Assembly: GCA_001779115.1 (NCBI GenBank)
Contig: MFJF01000001.1
Coordinates: 1 to 48,300 of the forward strand
Length of the DNA: 48,300 nt
Reading direction: 5' to 3'
Origin: Candidatus Gottesmanbacteria bacterium RIFCSPHIGHO2_01_FULL_40_15
GTDB taxonomy: Bacteria > Patescibacteriota > Microgenomatia > 2-02-FULL-39-11
Of the stretch, positions 22,416 to 30,971 are shown one piece after another. Position numbers and translations under genes: made by a program. The notes below the pieces were generated by a model. The model saw only the letters and a program-made list of their open reading frames with translations. It had not been told where the DNA came from and searched no databases. How positions within the stretch are numbered: position 1 is the stretch's first letter; each line of letters opens with the position of its first letter.

Positions 22416-24245
22416 ATGAGGCTATATAAACTGAAAAGTTTACCTGATTCCTTAATAACCGCTGTTTTTACCTTTTTCATACTGAGCTTTCCCTTGTTAT
22501 TTCTTAATCTCACTTTCGAACCGGCCGAACACAGCAAACTTCTATCGTTAATTTTAATTTGCAGCCTGCTGCTTTCTCTGATGTCATTAAACATTCTGAA
22601 GGTAAAAAAAGTTACGCTTGTCAAAAGCACTTACGCGATACCGCTGATTTTGATTACCGCTTTTTACCTGTTAAGCTCGATTTTAGTCTCGCCTAATATA
22701 TTTCTGACTCTCAATACTTCCCAATCAACATCATCTTGGCTGGCTCTTCTTTTCCTTTATTTAACCCTCACGGGATTTTTTTCATTTAATGACCGGTTCC
22801 GGAAAACCACACTTATTCTGATTTCCGCAGGAACATCACTTGTAGCTCTCTATCAGTATTTAATGTATTTGCGCTATATACCGTTTAATCTTATTCTGCC
22901 GACCGGCAATCTGCTCTCTTCAGCAGTTTTTTTCTCGGTTGTCATTATCTTAACCATTGCCAATTTAACCGTACTGATAAGTAAAGAAAAAGATAATCTG
23001 GTTCAAACTATCAAAAAAAATATCATCCTGCTTCTGTCATTAGTAATCCTCATCCCTGCGGATATGCTTCTTATTCTCCATCTTCTTTCTGATCAAAAAC
23101 CGATTCTTCTTCCGCACACCATTGCCTATTCCATAGTCGGCCAAATAATAAACCATCCAAAAACTTTCTTATTAGGAGTCGGGCCGTCTAATTTCATTTC
23201 CGCTTTTACTTTAGGCAAACCCCTTTCAATAAATTATTCATCTCTTTGGAATATTACTTTTACCAGTTCTTCTTCATTTTTCACGACACTGATTACGGAA
23301 ACAGGAATTTTAAACGGTATTATTTTCCTGTCTGTTGCCGTAATATCGATCTGGCGTGTCAGAAAATTCAGATATTTGGACCGCTTTCCTGCCCTTTTTG
23401 GATTGAATATCCTGCTTATATTACTGATAATATTTCCGGGTAGTCTTTCTCTTCTTATTCTTCTGGTTATTCTTTTATCGCTGTCGGCAGACGTTAATAA
23501 TAAAAAGACTGTCAGTCTTAAAAGAATTGGTCCCCTAATCTATTTTCTGCCGGTTTTGTCAATATTTATATCCTTCTTAATAATCTATTTCACCGCAAGA
23601 GCCTATTTAGCTGAAAGTTTTTACCGTCTGTCATATAACTACCTGGATAAAAATGACGGAACAAATGCTTATAATTATCAAAGAAAGGCCGTCAGCCTTA
23701 ATCCTTATATCGATAAATACCATTTGGCTTTATCCCAAAGCTCAATCATTCTGGCTGATGCCATGGGCAAAAAAAAGGATTTATCCCAAGATCAAAAACA
23801 GATGATACCCAAGCTGGCTCAACAGTCAATTGAAGAAGGCCGGATGAGTATTAGTCTTAACAAAACCAATGTTTTTAATTGGGATAATTTGAGTAAAATT
23901 TATTCGGCTCTTATTAATTTTGCCGCAGATTCTGACCGCTGGGCAATTGAAACCGCCAAACAAAAAGTAACTCTTGATCCCAAAAACCCCAATAACTGGC
24001 TCAATTTAGCTCTTATATATAACAAACTGGAAAATTATGATGATGCGGAAAAATCGCTTCTCCGGGCTATCGAACTAAAAAATGATTTGCCCGGCCTCCA
24101 TTATCAATTAGGATTAGTCTATAAAAATAAGAATAATTTAGGGAAAGCCCGGAGCTATTTTGAAAAAGCCTTAAACATGCTGCCTGAGGATAGTCCCGAT
24201 TACATAAAAGTCGAAATGGAGTTAAAAACATTTGCCTCTCCTTAG
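22416..24245 (+). CDS. O-antigen ligase/polymerase-like membrane protein with C-terminal TPRs, 609 aa
   Basis: About ten membrane helices fill residues 10-400. The segment LGVGPSNFISAFTLGKP (near residue 253) followed by TSSSSFFTTLITETGILNGI matches the periplasmic-loop region of the Wzy_C (O-antigen ligase) superfamily, where a GxGxxxF element precedes an HNxxLxxxxExG-like stretch; here the His is replaced by Ser. The C-terminal 150 residues form tetratricopeptide repeats (NWLNLALIYNKLENYDDAEK; LHYQLGLVYKNKNNLGKARS). Such proteins polymerise or transfer lipid-linked glycans to acceptors, which suits the neighbouring glycosyltransferases. The start at 22416 lacks a clear Shine-Dalgarno sequence. 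Confidence 0.75.
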   Translation: MRLYKLKSLPDSLITAVFTFFILSFPLLFLNLTFEPAEHSKLLSLILICSLLLSLMSLNILKVKKVTLVKSTYAIPLILITAFYLLSSILVSPNIFLTLNTSQSTSSWLALLFLYLTLTGFFSFNDRFRKTTLILISAGTSLVALYQYLMYLRYIPFNLILPTGNLLSSAVFFSVVIILTIANLTVLISKEKDNLVQTIKKNIILLLSLVILIPADMLLILHLLSDQKPILLPHTIAYSIVGQIINHPKTFLLGVGPSNFISAFTLGKPLSINYSSLWNITFTSSSSFFTTLITETGILNGIIFLSVAVISIWRVRKFRYLDRFPALFGLNILLILLIIFPGSLSLLILLVILLSLSADVNNKKTVSLKRIGPLIYFLPVLSIFISFLIIYFTARAYLAESFYRLSYNYLDKNDGTNAYNYQRKAVSLNPYIDKYHLALSQSSIILADAMGKKKDLSQDQKQMIPKLAQQSIEEGRMSISLNKTNVFNWDNLSKIYSALINFAADSDRWAIETAKQKVTLDPKNPNNWLNLALIYNKLENYDDAEKSLLRAIELKNDLPGLHYQLGLVYKNKNNLGKARSYFEKALNMLPEDSPDYIKVEMELKTFASP

Positions 24246-24247
24246 TT

Positions 24248-25273
24248 TCACTTAACAATGGCAAACACCGCTCCGGAAAGGATAATAAGATATAAAATCC
24301 AACCGGTAAAAAATGACTTTACGGCAAAAAGTGTTCCTTCCTCTCTTGCTGAAAATAATAGAAATTTTCTGACCCCCCAAAGATGCACTAAAAGAAATAA
24401 AATAAATCCGGCAGCCGTTAAAAGAGACCAAAATCTTAATCCGAAGATTTGGAACAGGATATATAATCCCAAAAAGAAAGCTGTCAAACCGGCCGATATT
24501 GTCGTTAGTGCTTCCTTGGAGGTAGTCGCCACCGGGTCAAATTTTTTTCTTTCCCGGTATATCTTGCTCCAAAAATAACTTCGCCAGAAATATTTTTTGG
24601 CAATCGGCAGAAAATCCTCAAACTCATGCCTGACCATAACTTTGGGATTAAATACAACAGCGTATCTTCGGGCAATTCTGTAAGTCAGTTCAATATCTTC
24701 TACCAGTGCCGTTTTATATGTCGTATCAAAGCCCTTAAGTCTTAGAAATAAGGATCTGTTTATGGCGGCAATCCTGGTCGAAAAAAGATAATAGTAATTC
24801 CGGGGATCTCTTTCGTTAATCCAGTAACTCCAGTCTCTTAATGCTTTAAACTTTGGAAAAAATTTTCTGTTTTTCTGGGTTCGGGTCCAGACGCCGGTTA
24901 GGGCAAATAGGTCCGGATCTTTCTTAAATGAACTGATTACCTCAAAAAGCGTATTTTTATATAGATAAACATCAGCATCCAAAAAAAGGGCAATTTTCCC
25001 GCGGGCGTATTTTACTCCTATATTCCGGGCTTTTGCCGGACCGCAATTCTCTTTTAAGGAAATTATTTTTACCCCGGAAGTATTTTTCCTTTTCGCAAAT
25101 CTCGCAATAACTCTTTTAGCTTCCGGCAAAGTTTGATCAATGGAAAAATCATCAACTAGACAAATCTCTATTTCATTTAAATCAACGCTTTTTGAATTAT
25201 AAATGGACGTGAGTAATCCGCCGATCTTTCCCTGGCTGTTATAGGCCGGGATGATAATGGAAAGAAACGTCAT
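24248..25273 (-). CDS. Family 2 glycosyltransferase with C-terminal membrane helices, 341 aa
   Basis: A GT-A fold domain occupies residues 1-230: FLSIIIPAYNSQGKIGGLL, the nucleotide-binding VDD (40-42), CGPAKARNIGV, the DXD motif FLDADVY (Asp 99 and 101) and the acceptor/base region ALVEDIELTYRI near 188. Two or three membrane helices (about 255-340) follow. The enzyme probably transfers a sugar from a nucleotide donor to a lipid or another acceptor at the inner face of the membrane. Its stop codon is only 2 bp from the stop of the convergent 22416 gene. The start region faces the 25312 gene, 38 bp away. Confidence 0.88.
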   Translation of the reverse strand: MTFLSIIIPAYNSQGKIGGLLTSIYNSKSVDLNEIEICLVDDFSIDQTLPEAKRVIARFAKRKNTSGVKIISLKENCGPAKARNIGVKYARGKIALFLDADVYLYKNTLFEVISSFKKDPDLFALTGVWTRTQKNRKFFPKFKALRDWSYWINERDPRNYYYLFSTRIAAINRSLFLRLKGFDTTYKTALVEDIELTYRIARRYAVVFNPKVMVRHEFEDFLPIAKKYFWRSYFWSKIYRERKKFDPVATTSKEALTTISAGLTAFFLGLYILFQIFGLRFWSLLTAAGFILFLLVHLWGVRKFLLFSAREEGTLFAVKSFFTGWILYLIILSGAVFAIVK

Positions 25274-25299
25274 GCTGAAAATTCCAACCCATCTTAAGC

Positions 25300-25305
25300 T
25301 ATAAT
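25300..25305 (+). promoter_or_regulatory. -10 box TATAAT 6 nt before the 25312 start
   Basis: A perfect TATAAT at 25300-25305 lies 6 nt upstream of ATG 25312, in the 38-bp gap shared with the divergent GT2 gene. No Shine-Dalgarno sequence is present. Confidence 0.5.
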
Positions 25306-25311
25306 CAATTT

Positions 25312-26967
25312 ATGTTCAAGTATAAAAATTGTATTTTGCTTGGCATCTTGCTCTTTTTCCTCACCTTTTCCTTTTACCCGACCGTCTATGAAATACGCCA
25401 GTCACCGCGCCTAAAGGTCAAAAACCGGAATTTTATCCTGGAACACAACTATTACTGGCCTGATTTTAACCTCTATCTGTCCAAAGTCAGGCAGGGTTAT
25501 GAAAACAGATGGCTGGCGGTTGAAAAATATACCTCGGAACCCCACCGGGGCTCCCTTATTCAGATCTTCTATCTCTATATGGGAAAAATCGGTATGAGTT
25601 TGGGTCTTCAACCCAATATTGCCTACCAGCTTGGCCGGATAATACTCTCGCCGCTCCTTTTAATAGTTATTCTTATGTTGGTCCAGTATTATTTCCGCGC
25701 TCCTTTATGGCAGATTCTTGCCTTTGTCATAACTCTTGTCTCCGGCAGTTTTTTGAAAATCAGCCGGATTGACGGCACTTTAAGATTGGAGCGCTTCATG
25801 GAATGGTGGTCAAATATTGATTCCCTCCAGCGTATTACTTTTATTCCCCACATTCTCTTCGGTCAGGTTATTTCTTTTTATCTCCTTTTCCGGATAACCC
25901 TGTCAAAAAATCCCCTAAAAAAAAGCCGGCTCCTTATTTATATAATTCTGGCAAATCTCGTCGGATTAGTTTTTCCTCCCAGCTTGATTACCCTCTTGGG
26001 TGTCTTAATCCTGCTTCAAATAATTGAGTTTATAAAAAATCCGAAACCTGTTTCTCAAAAAGTAAACCTTTTGCTTTCATCACCCGAATTGCGGTTTATT
26101 CTATTCTCTCTTCCTTCACTTTTATACCTTTATATTACCACCAAAATTATCCCCTGGTCTGCCCTGGTAGAATTTCACCGTACCCATCCGATGATGATTC
26201 CTTTTGATCAGTATGTTCTGGGCACCGGCCCGGTCATATTTCTTGGATTTTTGGCCGGAATTTTGGCAATTATCAGTAAGGAAAAAAGATTTTACCCGAT
26301 GATTCTCTGGGTAGTTGTTACTTTCCTGTTTGCCGCGCTGTTTTCGGTTGTTAAGGAACAAAGTCCTCTCCGCTTCACCCAAACAGGACTCTTTATTCCC
26401 TTAGGCATATTGGGTACTTATTTTATGTACCGGCTTGCCGGTGTAATCAACTTAAACTTCTATAGGTATTTGATCTTTTTTTTAATTGTTCTGTATATCG
26501 GATCAAACTTATTCGTTATGAAAATGAGCTTAAATTGGCAACTTTCTTTCATTAATCAAAGGGTTGGTGCTGACATTCCCGCAGTACCCTTTCCTCCGCA
26601 AACCATGTATCCGCTGACCGAGTGGATGGACGCTATAATTTGGCTGAAAAATAACACCGGGAATGAAGATGTTGTCCTGGCGGAAATAACAGCCGGGAAT
26701 TTTATTCCGGCTTATTCCGGCAACTTTGTCTATTTCGGCCAAAGTAATACCGTTGATTACAACCGGAAAGGTGATGAAGTTAACCGCTTCTTCACCGCTC
26801 AAATGACCGACAGCCAGGCCGGGATTTTCCTCCGGAATGGCCGTATCGGTTACGTTTTCTTCGGAGTCCAGGAAAAGGAAAAGTTGGGCTGGAAAAATCT
26901 GGAAGAATATTATCCCTTTTTAAAACCGGTCTTTAAGAACAATTCTGTTGTTATTTACCGGATTTAA
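25312..26967 (+). CDS. GT-C-type polytopic membrane glycosyltransferase-like protein, 551 aa
   Basis: The protein has about eleven membrane helices. The first extracytoplasmic loop has NYYWPDFNLYLSKVRQGYEN, an Asp-containing loop as expected of GT-C enzymes that use polyprenyl-phosphate sugars. The C-terminal soluble region has MDAIIWLKNNTGNEDVVLAE and IPAYSGNFVYFGQ. It is clearly paralogous to the 37020-38648 gene: both have an xxYLSxxRQGxxxW loop, a SLIPH/TFIPH segment, an xxPAYxxxxVYxG segment and the same C-terminal layout. Substrate is unknown. It starts 6 nt after a TATAAT box and its stop is 1 bp from that of yggS. Confidence 0.75.
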   Translation: MFKYKNCILLGILLFFLTFSFYPTVYEIRQSPRLKVKNRNFILEHNYYWPDFNLYLSKVRQGYENRWLAVEKYTSEPHRGSLIQIFYLYMGKIGMSLGLQPNIAYQLGRIILSPLLLIVILMLVQYYFRAPLWQILAFVITLVSGSFLKISRIDGTLRLERFMEWWSNIDSLQRITFIPHILFGQVISFYLLFRITLSKNPLKKSRLLIYIILANLVGLVFPPSLITLLGVLILLQIIEFIKNPKPVSQKVNLLLSSPELRFILFSLPSLLYLYITTKIIPWSALVEFHRTHPMMIPFDQYVLGTGPVIFLGFLAGILAIISKEKRFYPMILWVVVTFLFAALFSVVKEQSPLRFTQTGLFIPLGILGTYFMYRLAGVINLNFYRYLIFFLIVLYIGSNLFVMKMSLNWQLSFINQRVGADIPAVPFPPQTMYPLTEWMDAIIWLKNNTGNEDVVLAEITAGNFIPAYSGNFVYFGQSNTVDYNRKGDEVNRFFTAQMTDSQAGIFLRNGRIGYVFFGVQEKEKLGWKNLEEYYPFLKPVFKNNSVVIYRI

Positions 26968-26968
26968 C

Positions 26969-27688
26969 TTACTTAAATATTGCCGATCCTATCCTTATCA
27001 TGTCGCTACCCTCGGAAATTGCTTCTTTCCAATCATTGCTCATACCCATTGATGTCAGTAAATCGTACTTCTGAGCCAATTGCTTCAACCTCCCAAAATG
27101 CGGCCGGACATCCTCAGGATTATCAGAATAAGGCGCCATGGTCATAAGGCCTTTTAAATTAAGATTGTCCATTTTTCTTATTTTTTCAATTACCTCTCCG
27201 GCTTGATCCGGAATAATTCCCTGTTTTGTCTTCTCACCGGAAACATTAACCTGAAGATATATAGGCACAACTTTCACTGCCCTATAATTTACAGCCTCAG
27301 CTGTCGCCAAATTGTCAAGGGAATGAATTTCGTCAAATATTGACAATGCTTTGTTTATCTTGTTCTTCTGTAAAGTCCCGATCATCACCGGTGTATATTT
27401 CCCGTCAAACCCCGCCCCTAGTGATGATAGATATCCGAATTTCATAAAAGCTTCCTGGACGCGGTTTTCTCCGATAATGGCGGCTGCCTTCTTTTTTTTA
27501 TTAATAAGACTAATAAATACTGCCAGTTTTTCGCCGGATATGTATTTAGTGGCAAATAAAACCTCTATCTTTGCCCGGTCACGGCCGCAATTTACGGCTG
27601 CCTTTTCAAATTCGTCATTAAATAAATCCAGTTTTTTTCCGGTTTCCTCCTCCCAGTCTAAAATCGAAGTTTGAGCTTCCTTAACCAT
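26969..27688 (-). CDS. yggS: YggS/PROSC-family PLP-binding protein
   Basis: The 239-aa protein has the alanine-racemase N-terminal-like fold of the YggS/YlmE family. VLFATKYIS contains the PLP lysine (Lys48), followed by IGENRVQEAF, VNVSGEKTKQGI, LKGLMTMAPY and TSMGMSNDWKEAISEGSDM, ending IRIGSAIF. These proteins bind pyridoxal phosphate and help B6 and amino-acid homeostasis; most lack strong enzymatic activity. The start at 27688 is fixed by a perfect AGGAGGTGA 6 nt upstream, located inside the end of the preceding gene (31-bp overlap). It is the last gene of a minus-strand operon of membrane glycosyltransferases, an unusual setting with no obvious functional link. Confidence 0.92.
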   Translation of the reverse strand: MVKEAQTSILDWEEETGKKLDLFNDEFEKAAVNCGRDRAKIEVLFATKYISGEKLAVFISLINKKKKAAAIIGENRVQEAFMKFGYLSSLGAGFDGKYTPVMIGTLQKNKINKALSIFDEIHSLDNLATAEAVNYRAVKVVPIYLQVNVSGEKTKQGIIPDQAGEVIEKIRKMDNLNLKGLMTMAPYSDNPEDVRPHFGRLKQLAQKYDLLTSMGMSNDWKEAISEGSDMIRIGSAIFK

Positions 27689-29382
27689 ATAAGTTCACCT
27701 CCTAAAATTAATAGTCCGGCTATAGTAATCATATTGGCAACTTTTTCAGTTTGGCTGTAAGAAAAATAAAGTTTAACAAGATGTCGGCCTGCCGGTATCT
27801 GTATTTGCATTCTTCCGTTTGGATCATTCCTTATTGCTGCCTCTTTATTGTCAATTATTGCCTTCCAATTCGGAAAATAAAAACTGTTAACTGTTAAAGT
27901 ATTATCACTTGGAGAACTGTATTCAACCGACAATTTCTCAACCCCCGTTTCCTGTCTGTTAATTTTAACTGGCTGTAAAAACTCAAACTTTTCAGGTAGT
28001 TTCCCCGTTTCCAAATAATTTTTTTCAACTTCAAGTATATATGGTATGGAGACATTAACCGGTAAAAACTCCGCCGTTGCCATATTTTTTAAAGTTCCCG
28101 GTGCCAGTAAAAATGTCTGCGGCTGGGAAAAATAATCGTCACCGAATGGAAAAATCTCAACCCAGGCTTTCGTATAGGGATATCCGGCAATTACGGCCAA
28201 TATGACAATAATAACAGCCGCCTGACGTCGGCCGAAAAATAATAACCCGGCAAGCAATGATCCCAAAAAGGTAACAGGAGAAAGCATCCGGAAGGGATAA
28301 ACAATAAATTTTAAAAACGTTAATTTTGACCAGATAAAATCAGACTGCAATGTCGTCAGGAAAAGGCACAAAATAAAAAGTATATACAAAGCTAAAAGAA
28401 ACACTTTATTGTTTCCGGTATTTTGCCCCTTTCCGTTAAATGGCGTCTTTCGCCTGCGGGTCAACAAATAAATTGCCGGAAAAAGTAAAATTAAAAAAAG
28501 AATGGGTAATCCGGCGGTGAAATCATAATATTTGGCAATGCCTGTCTTTATCGTCTCAAGGGAAGTCATAAGCTGAATCTCCAAGGATTTGTAATATGAT
28601 CCCCTCATCCCCATTTCCTTACTGATAAGTGAGGGATAAGCCGTCAGATTATTTAAAAAAATTGCCGGCAGGGTAAAAAAACTGCTTATAATTGAGGCTG
28701 ATATGAATGAATTTATATATAAAAGCATAGGCGCTAGAGTAAACCGGTAAAGAGTTGCCCCCAACAATAAAAGGATTGGCGTATAAATAAGAACGGAAAC
28801 GTTATGGGAAAGAATAAATAAAAACCAGCTTAAGGTTAGAAGTACAAAGGGAATTGCCTTCCCTTGAGTCTCTTTTAATCTTAATGCCAGATATAAAATA
28901 AGGGGCGGATATACAAAAGCGGTCATTTCTCCCCAACCCTCATACAGATAAATTGTCAGCAAATGATAAGGAGCGTATGTATAAACAACCGCCGCAATAA
29001 TACCGGCTGTTTTCCCCCGCAGCTTTTCGGCTAAAAGGAACATAAAAATAAACGACATTACCAAAGTCAGCCCCTGGTAAATCTGCACTGAGGCTCTGAT
29101 ATCGAATCCCGACAGTTTAAAAATCGAAGTAACGTAATAAGGCAAAAGGTAATTGAACAAAAATATCGGCGAACCGAAATTCAATGCCTGATCCGACAGC
29201 CACCTCACTCTCAAATTTCCTTCAGTTAGGGATCTGGTAAATGACATCAGCCGGAATTTATGGGCCAGCCCGTCAGCCGTACCGTATACATTCGGTGAAA
29301 AAAGCGGCAGCATGACCGGTATCAATATCACGGTACTTAAAACCAAAATAAGTATTCGCTTTTTGTCCCGGATATTTTTCAT
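27658..29382 (-). CDS. YfhO/PTPS-related-domain membrane protein, GT-C-like, 574 aa
   Basis: This large polytopic protein begins with one helix and a loop carrying GTADGLAHKFRLMSF...GNLRVRWLSDQALNFGSPIF, characteristic of the 6-pyruvoyl-tetrahydropterin-synthase-related membrane family (PF10131-like). About eleven more helices follow, then a C-terminal beta domain with VNSFYFPNWKAIIDNKEA and IPAGRHLVKLYFSY, as in YfhO-like proteins. Members are predicted lipid-linked-sugar glycosyltransferases. The start overlaps the preceding stop by 4 nt (ATGA). A perfect Shine-Dalgarno sequence for yggS lies inside its 3' end. Confidence 0.8.
   Translation of the reverse strand: MKNIRDKKRILILVLSTVILIPVMLPLFSPNVYGTADGLAHKFRLMSFTRSLTEGNLRVRWLSDQALNFGSPIFLFNYLLPYYVTSIFKLSGFDIRASVQIYQGLTLVMSFIFMFLLAEKLRGKTAGIIAAVVYTYAPYHLLTIYLYEGWGEMTAFVYPPLILYLALRLKETQGKAIPFVLLTLSWFLFILSHNVSVLIYTPILLLLGATLYRFTLAPMLLYINSFISASIISSFFTLPAIFLNNLTAYPSLISKEMGMRGSYYKSLEIQLMTSLETIKTGIAKYYDFTAGLPILFLILLFPAIYLLTRRRKTPFNGKGQNTGNNKVFLLALYILFILCLFLTTLQSDFIWSKLTFLKFIVYPFRMLSPVTFLGSLLAGLLFFGRRQAAVIIVILAVIAGYPYTKAWVEIFPFGDDYFSQPQTFLLAPGTLKNMATAEFLPVNVSIPYILEVEKNYLETGKLPEKFEFLQPVKINRQETGVEKLSVEYSSPSDNTLTVNSFYFPNWKAIIDNKEAAIRNDPNGRMQIQIPAGRHLVKLYFSYSQTEKVANMITIAGLLILGGELIWLRKLKLRF
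27695..27703 (-). promoter_or_regulatory. Perfect Shine-Dalgarno sequence of yggS
   Basis: AGGAGGTGA on the minus strand, 6 nt before ATG 27688. It is the only full-consensus ribosome-binding site noticed in the window, and it is contained in the coding sequence of the upstream gene. Confidence 0.85.
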
Positions 29383-30941
29383 AAATTCACTTTATAGATA
29401 ACCATTGTCTTATTGTCATAAACAGGTTCAAAGATTGGAAACTGCCTGAAATAATTATTGGCCGAATACAAAAGCAAATGGCTTATCCTGTATTTTTTCA
29501 AAATCATCGAAACTTCATCCCCGGATGCCTTCCCGTCTATTAAGGAAAAAGCATCTCTGACCTTCTCGGAGATATTGATGGTAAACAGATCGAATCCGAA
29601 AACTGTTTTCCGGCCGGTAAGTCCCGGAAAGGGTTCATTATAAGGCCATTGCACCAGAAAAATATCCTGCGGTGTTGAAATGTCACGTGCTTTTATAATT
29701 GCCAGGTACACGTTCTTGGGAATGTAGTAATAACTGTTATTTATCTTAGGGGTCAAAAGATCCTTGTACTGCACGTAATAAGTAGGTAGAAGTGAAGCGC
29801 AATAAATAATTATAATAAATACTAAAATAAATACTTTTATCCGTTTGAAACGGGAGGAAAGAAAAATTATTCCCTCGGTTGCCAATACCGCAATTGGTAT
29901 ATAGACTTGCGATGGCCAAAACCTGGCGTTGGAAATCCTTATTTTCTCGGGAACTCCGGACAGGTAGAAAAAGACTGCAAAAGATAAGAAAATAAAAACC
30001 AAAAGTCTTGCCCAGGAGGGTTTCCGCCAATACTGCCAGATACCCAATATCGCCAAAATCACGATAAGCCCTGAATTATAAAATAACCATAAAGGTGTCA
30101 TTTTAAGTTGTTGGGCTGATTCCCAAGCTGAAGATAATAAGTAAGGACTGACGGAAAAAACCGATTTTACGTAAATTGCCGGTAAGACCCCGGCCAAAAG
30201 AAGAATTACCCCCGGAACCAGATACTTAAGTTTTTTCATCAATCCTCCTGCAACTGATGCTGCCAGTGTTGTCAGACCCCAAGTCACCGGATTAATTGAA
30301 GAAAGTAAAAATCCGCTTGCTGCCAGTAATGACAAATCAAGCTTTTTTTTGAATCCATTTTTTACCCAAAAAACTGTTAAGAGAAGGATATAAGTGCCTA
30401 AAGAATAAGCGATTAAATGATGAGGTGTCGGACCGAACCGTGCTAAAGATATACCCAGGTTATACCAGTGGGTCCAATATGAAAATTCCCATCCTCCTCC
30501 CGCTTTGGGTAATATCTGAAACATCGAATTTGAAGTTATAAAAAGAAAAAGCGCCAGTAAGCGTTTTCCCCAATTCTGGGGAAAAATCTCCCGTAATAAA
30601 AAATATGACACAACCAAATAAACACCCAAATAAACGGCTACTGCAACCTGGTAGGCTAAAATCACATCAAGTCCAAGTCCGGTCAATATCCGGCCGGTTA
30701 AAACATTCTGCCATCCGACCAGAACCGGTTTGAGTTTCTCCGGGGTAAAAAGCATGGTCGAAGATAAAAAATTGTAAGTCCCCTGGGCAAATTGAGACAG
30801 ATAATAAAAATAATCGGAAGGCCAGTGAACTGTACCCAGATAAACCATGTTGGGAGGTGTCGCCAGCTTGCCTACAATATACTGCAGTTCAATCCCAAGT
30901 ATGGCTGTCAGAATAAGGATAGTTACAATTATCCCTTCCAT
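29379..30941 (-). CDS. GT-C-like polytopic membrane protein, 520 aa
   Basis: The protein has about ten to twelve membrane helices. After the first helix comes a loop with VHWPSDYFYYLSQFAQGTYN, comparable to the acidic first loop of the 25312 and 37020 paralogues but more distant. The C-terminal soluble segment has STPQDIFLVQWPYNEPFPGL and MILKKYRISHLLLYSANNYF, typical of the closing domain of these proteins. A sugar-transferase role using lipid-linked donors is likely. It is the second gene of the minus-strand operon: 30 bp after the previous stop, with a 4-nt overlap with the next. Confidence 0.7.
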   Translation of the reverse strand: MEGIIVTILILTAILGIELQYIVGKLATPPNMVYLGTVHWPSDYFYYLSQFAQGTYNFLSSTMLFTPEKLKPVLVGWQNVLTGRILTGLGLDVILAYQVAVAVYLGVYLVVSYFLLREIFPQNWGKRLLALFLFITSNSMFQILPKAGGGWEFSYWTHWYNLGISLARFGPTPHHLIAYSLGTYILLLTVFWVKNGFKKKLDLSLLAASGFLLSSINPVTWGLTTLAASVAGGLMKKLKYLVPGVILLLAGVLPAIYVKSVFSVSPYLLSSAWESAQQLKMTPLWLFYNSGLIVILAILGIWQYWRKPSWARLLVFIFLSFAVFFYLSGVPEKIRISNARFWPSQVYIPIAVLATEGIIFLSSRFKRIKVFILVFIIIIYCASLLPTYYVQYKDLLTPKINNSYYYIPKNVYLAIIKARDISTPQDIFLVQWPYNEPFPGLTGRKTVFGFDLFTINISEKVRDAFSLIDGKASGDEVSMILKKYRISHLLLYSANNYFRQFPIFEPVYDNKTMVIYKVNL

Positions 30942-30971
30942 AATATTGCGTTTTCATTTATCGGCCTGGGT

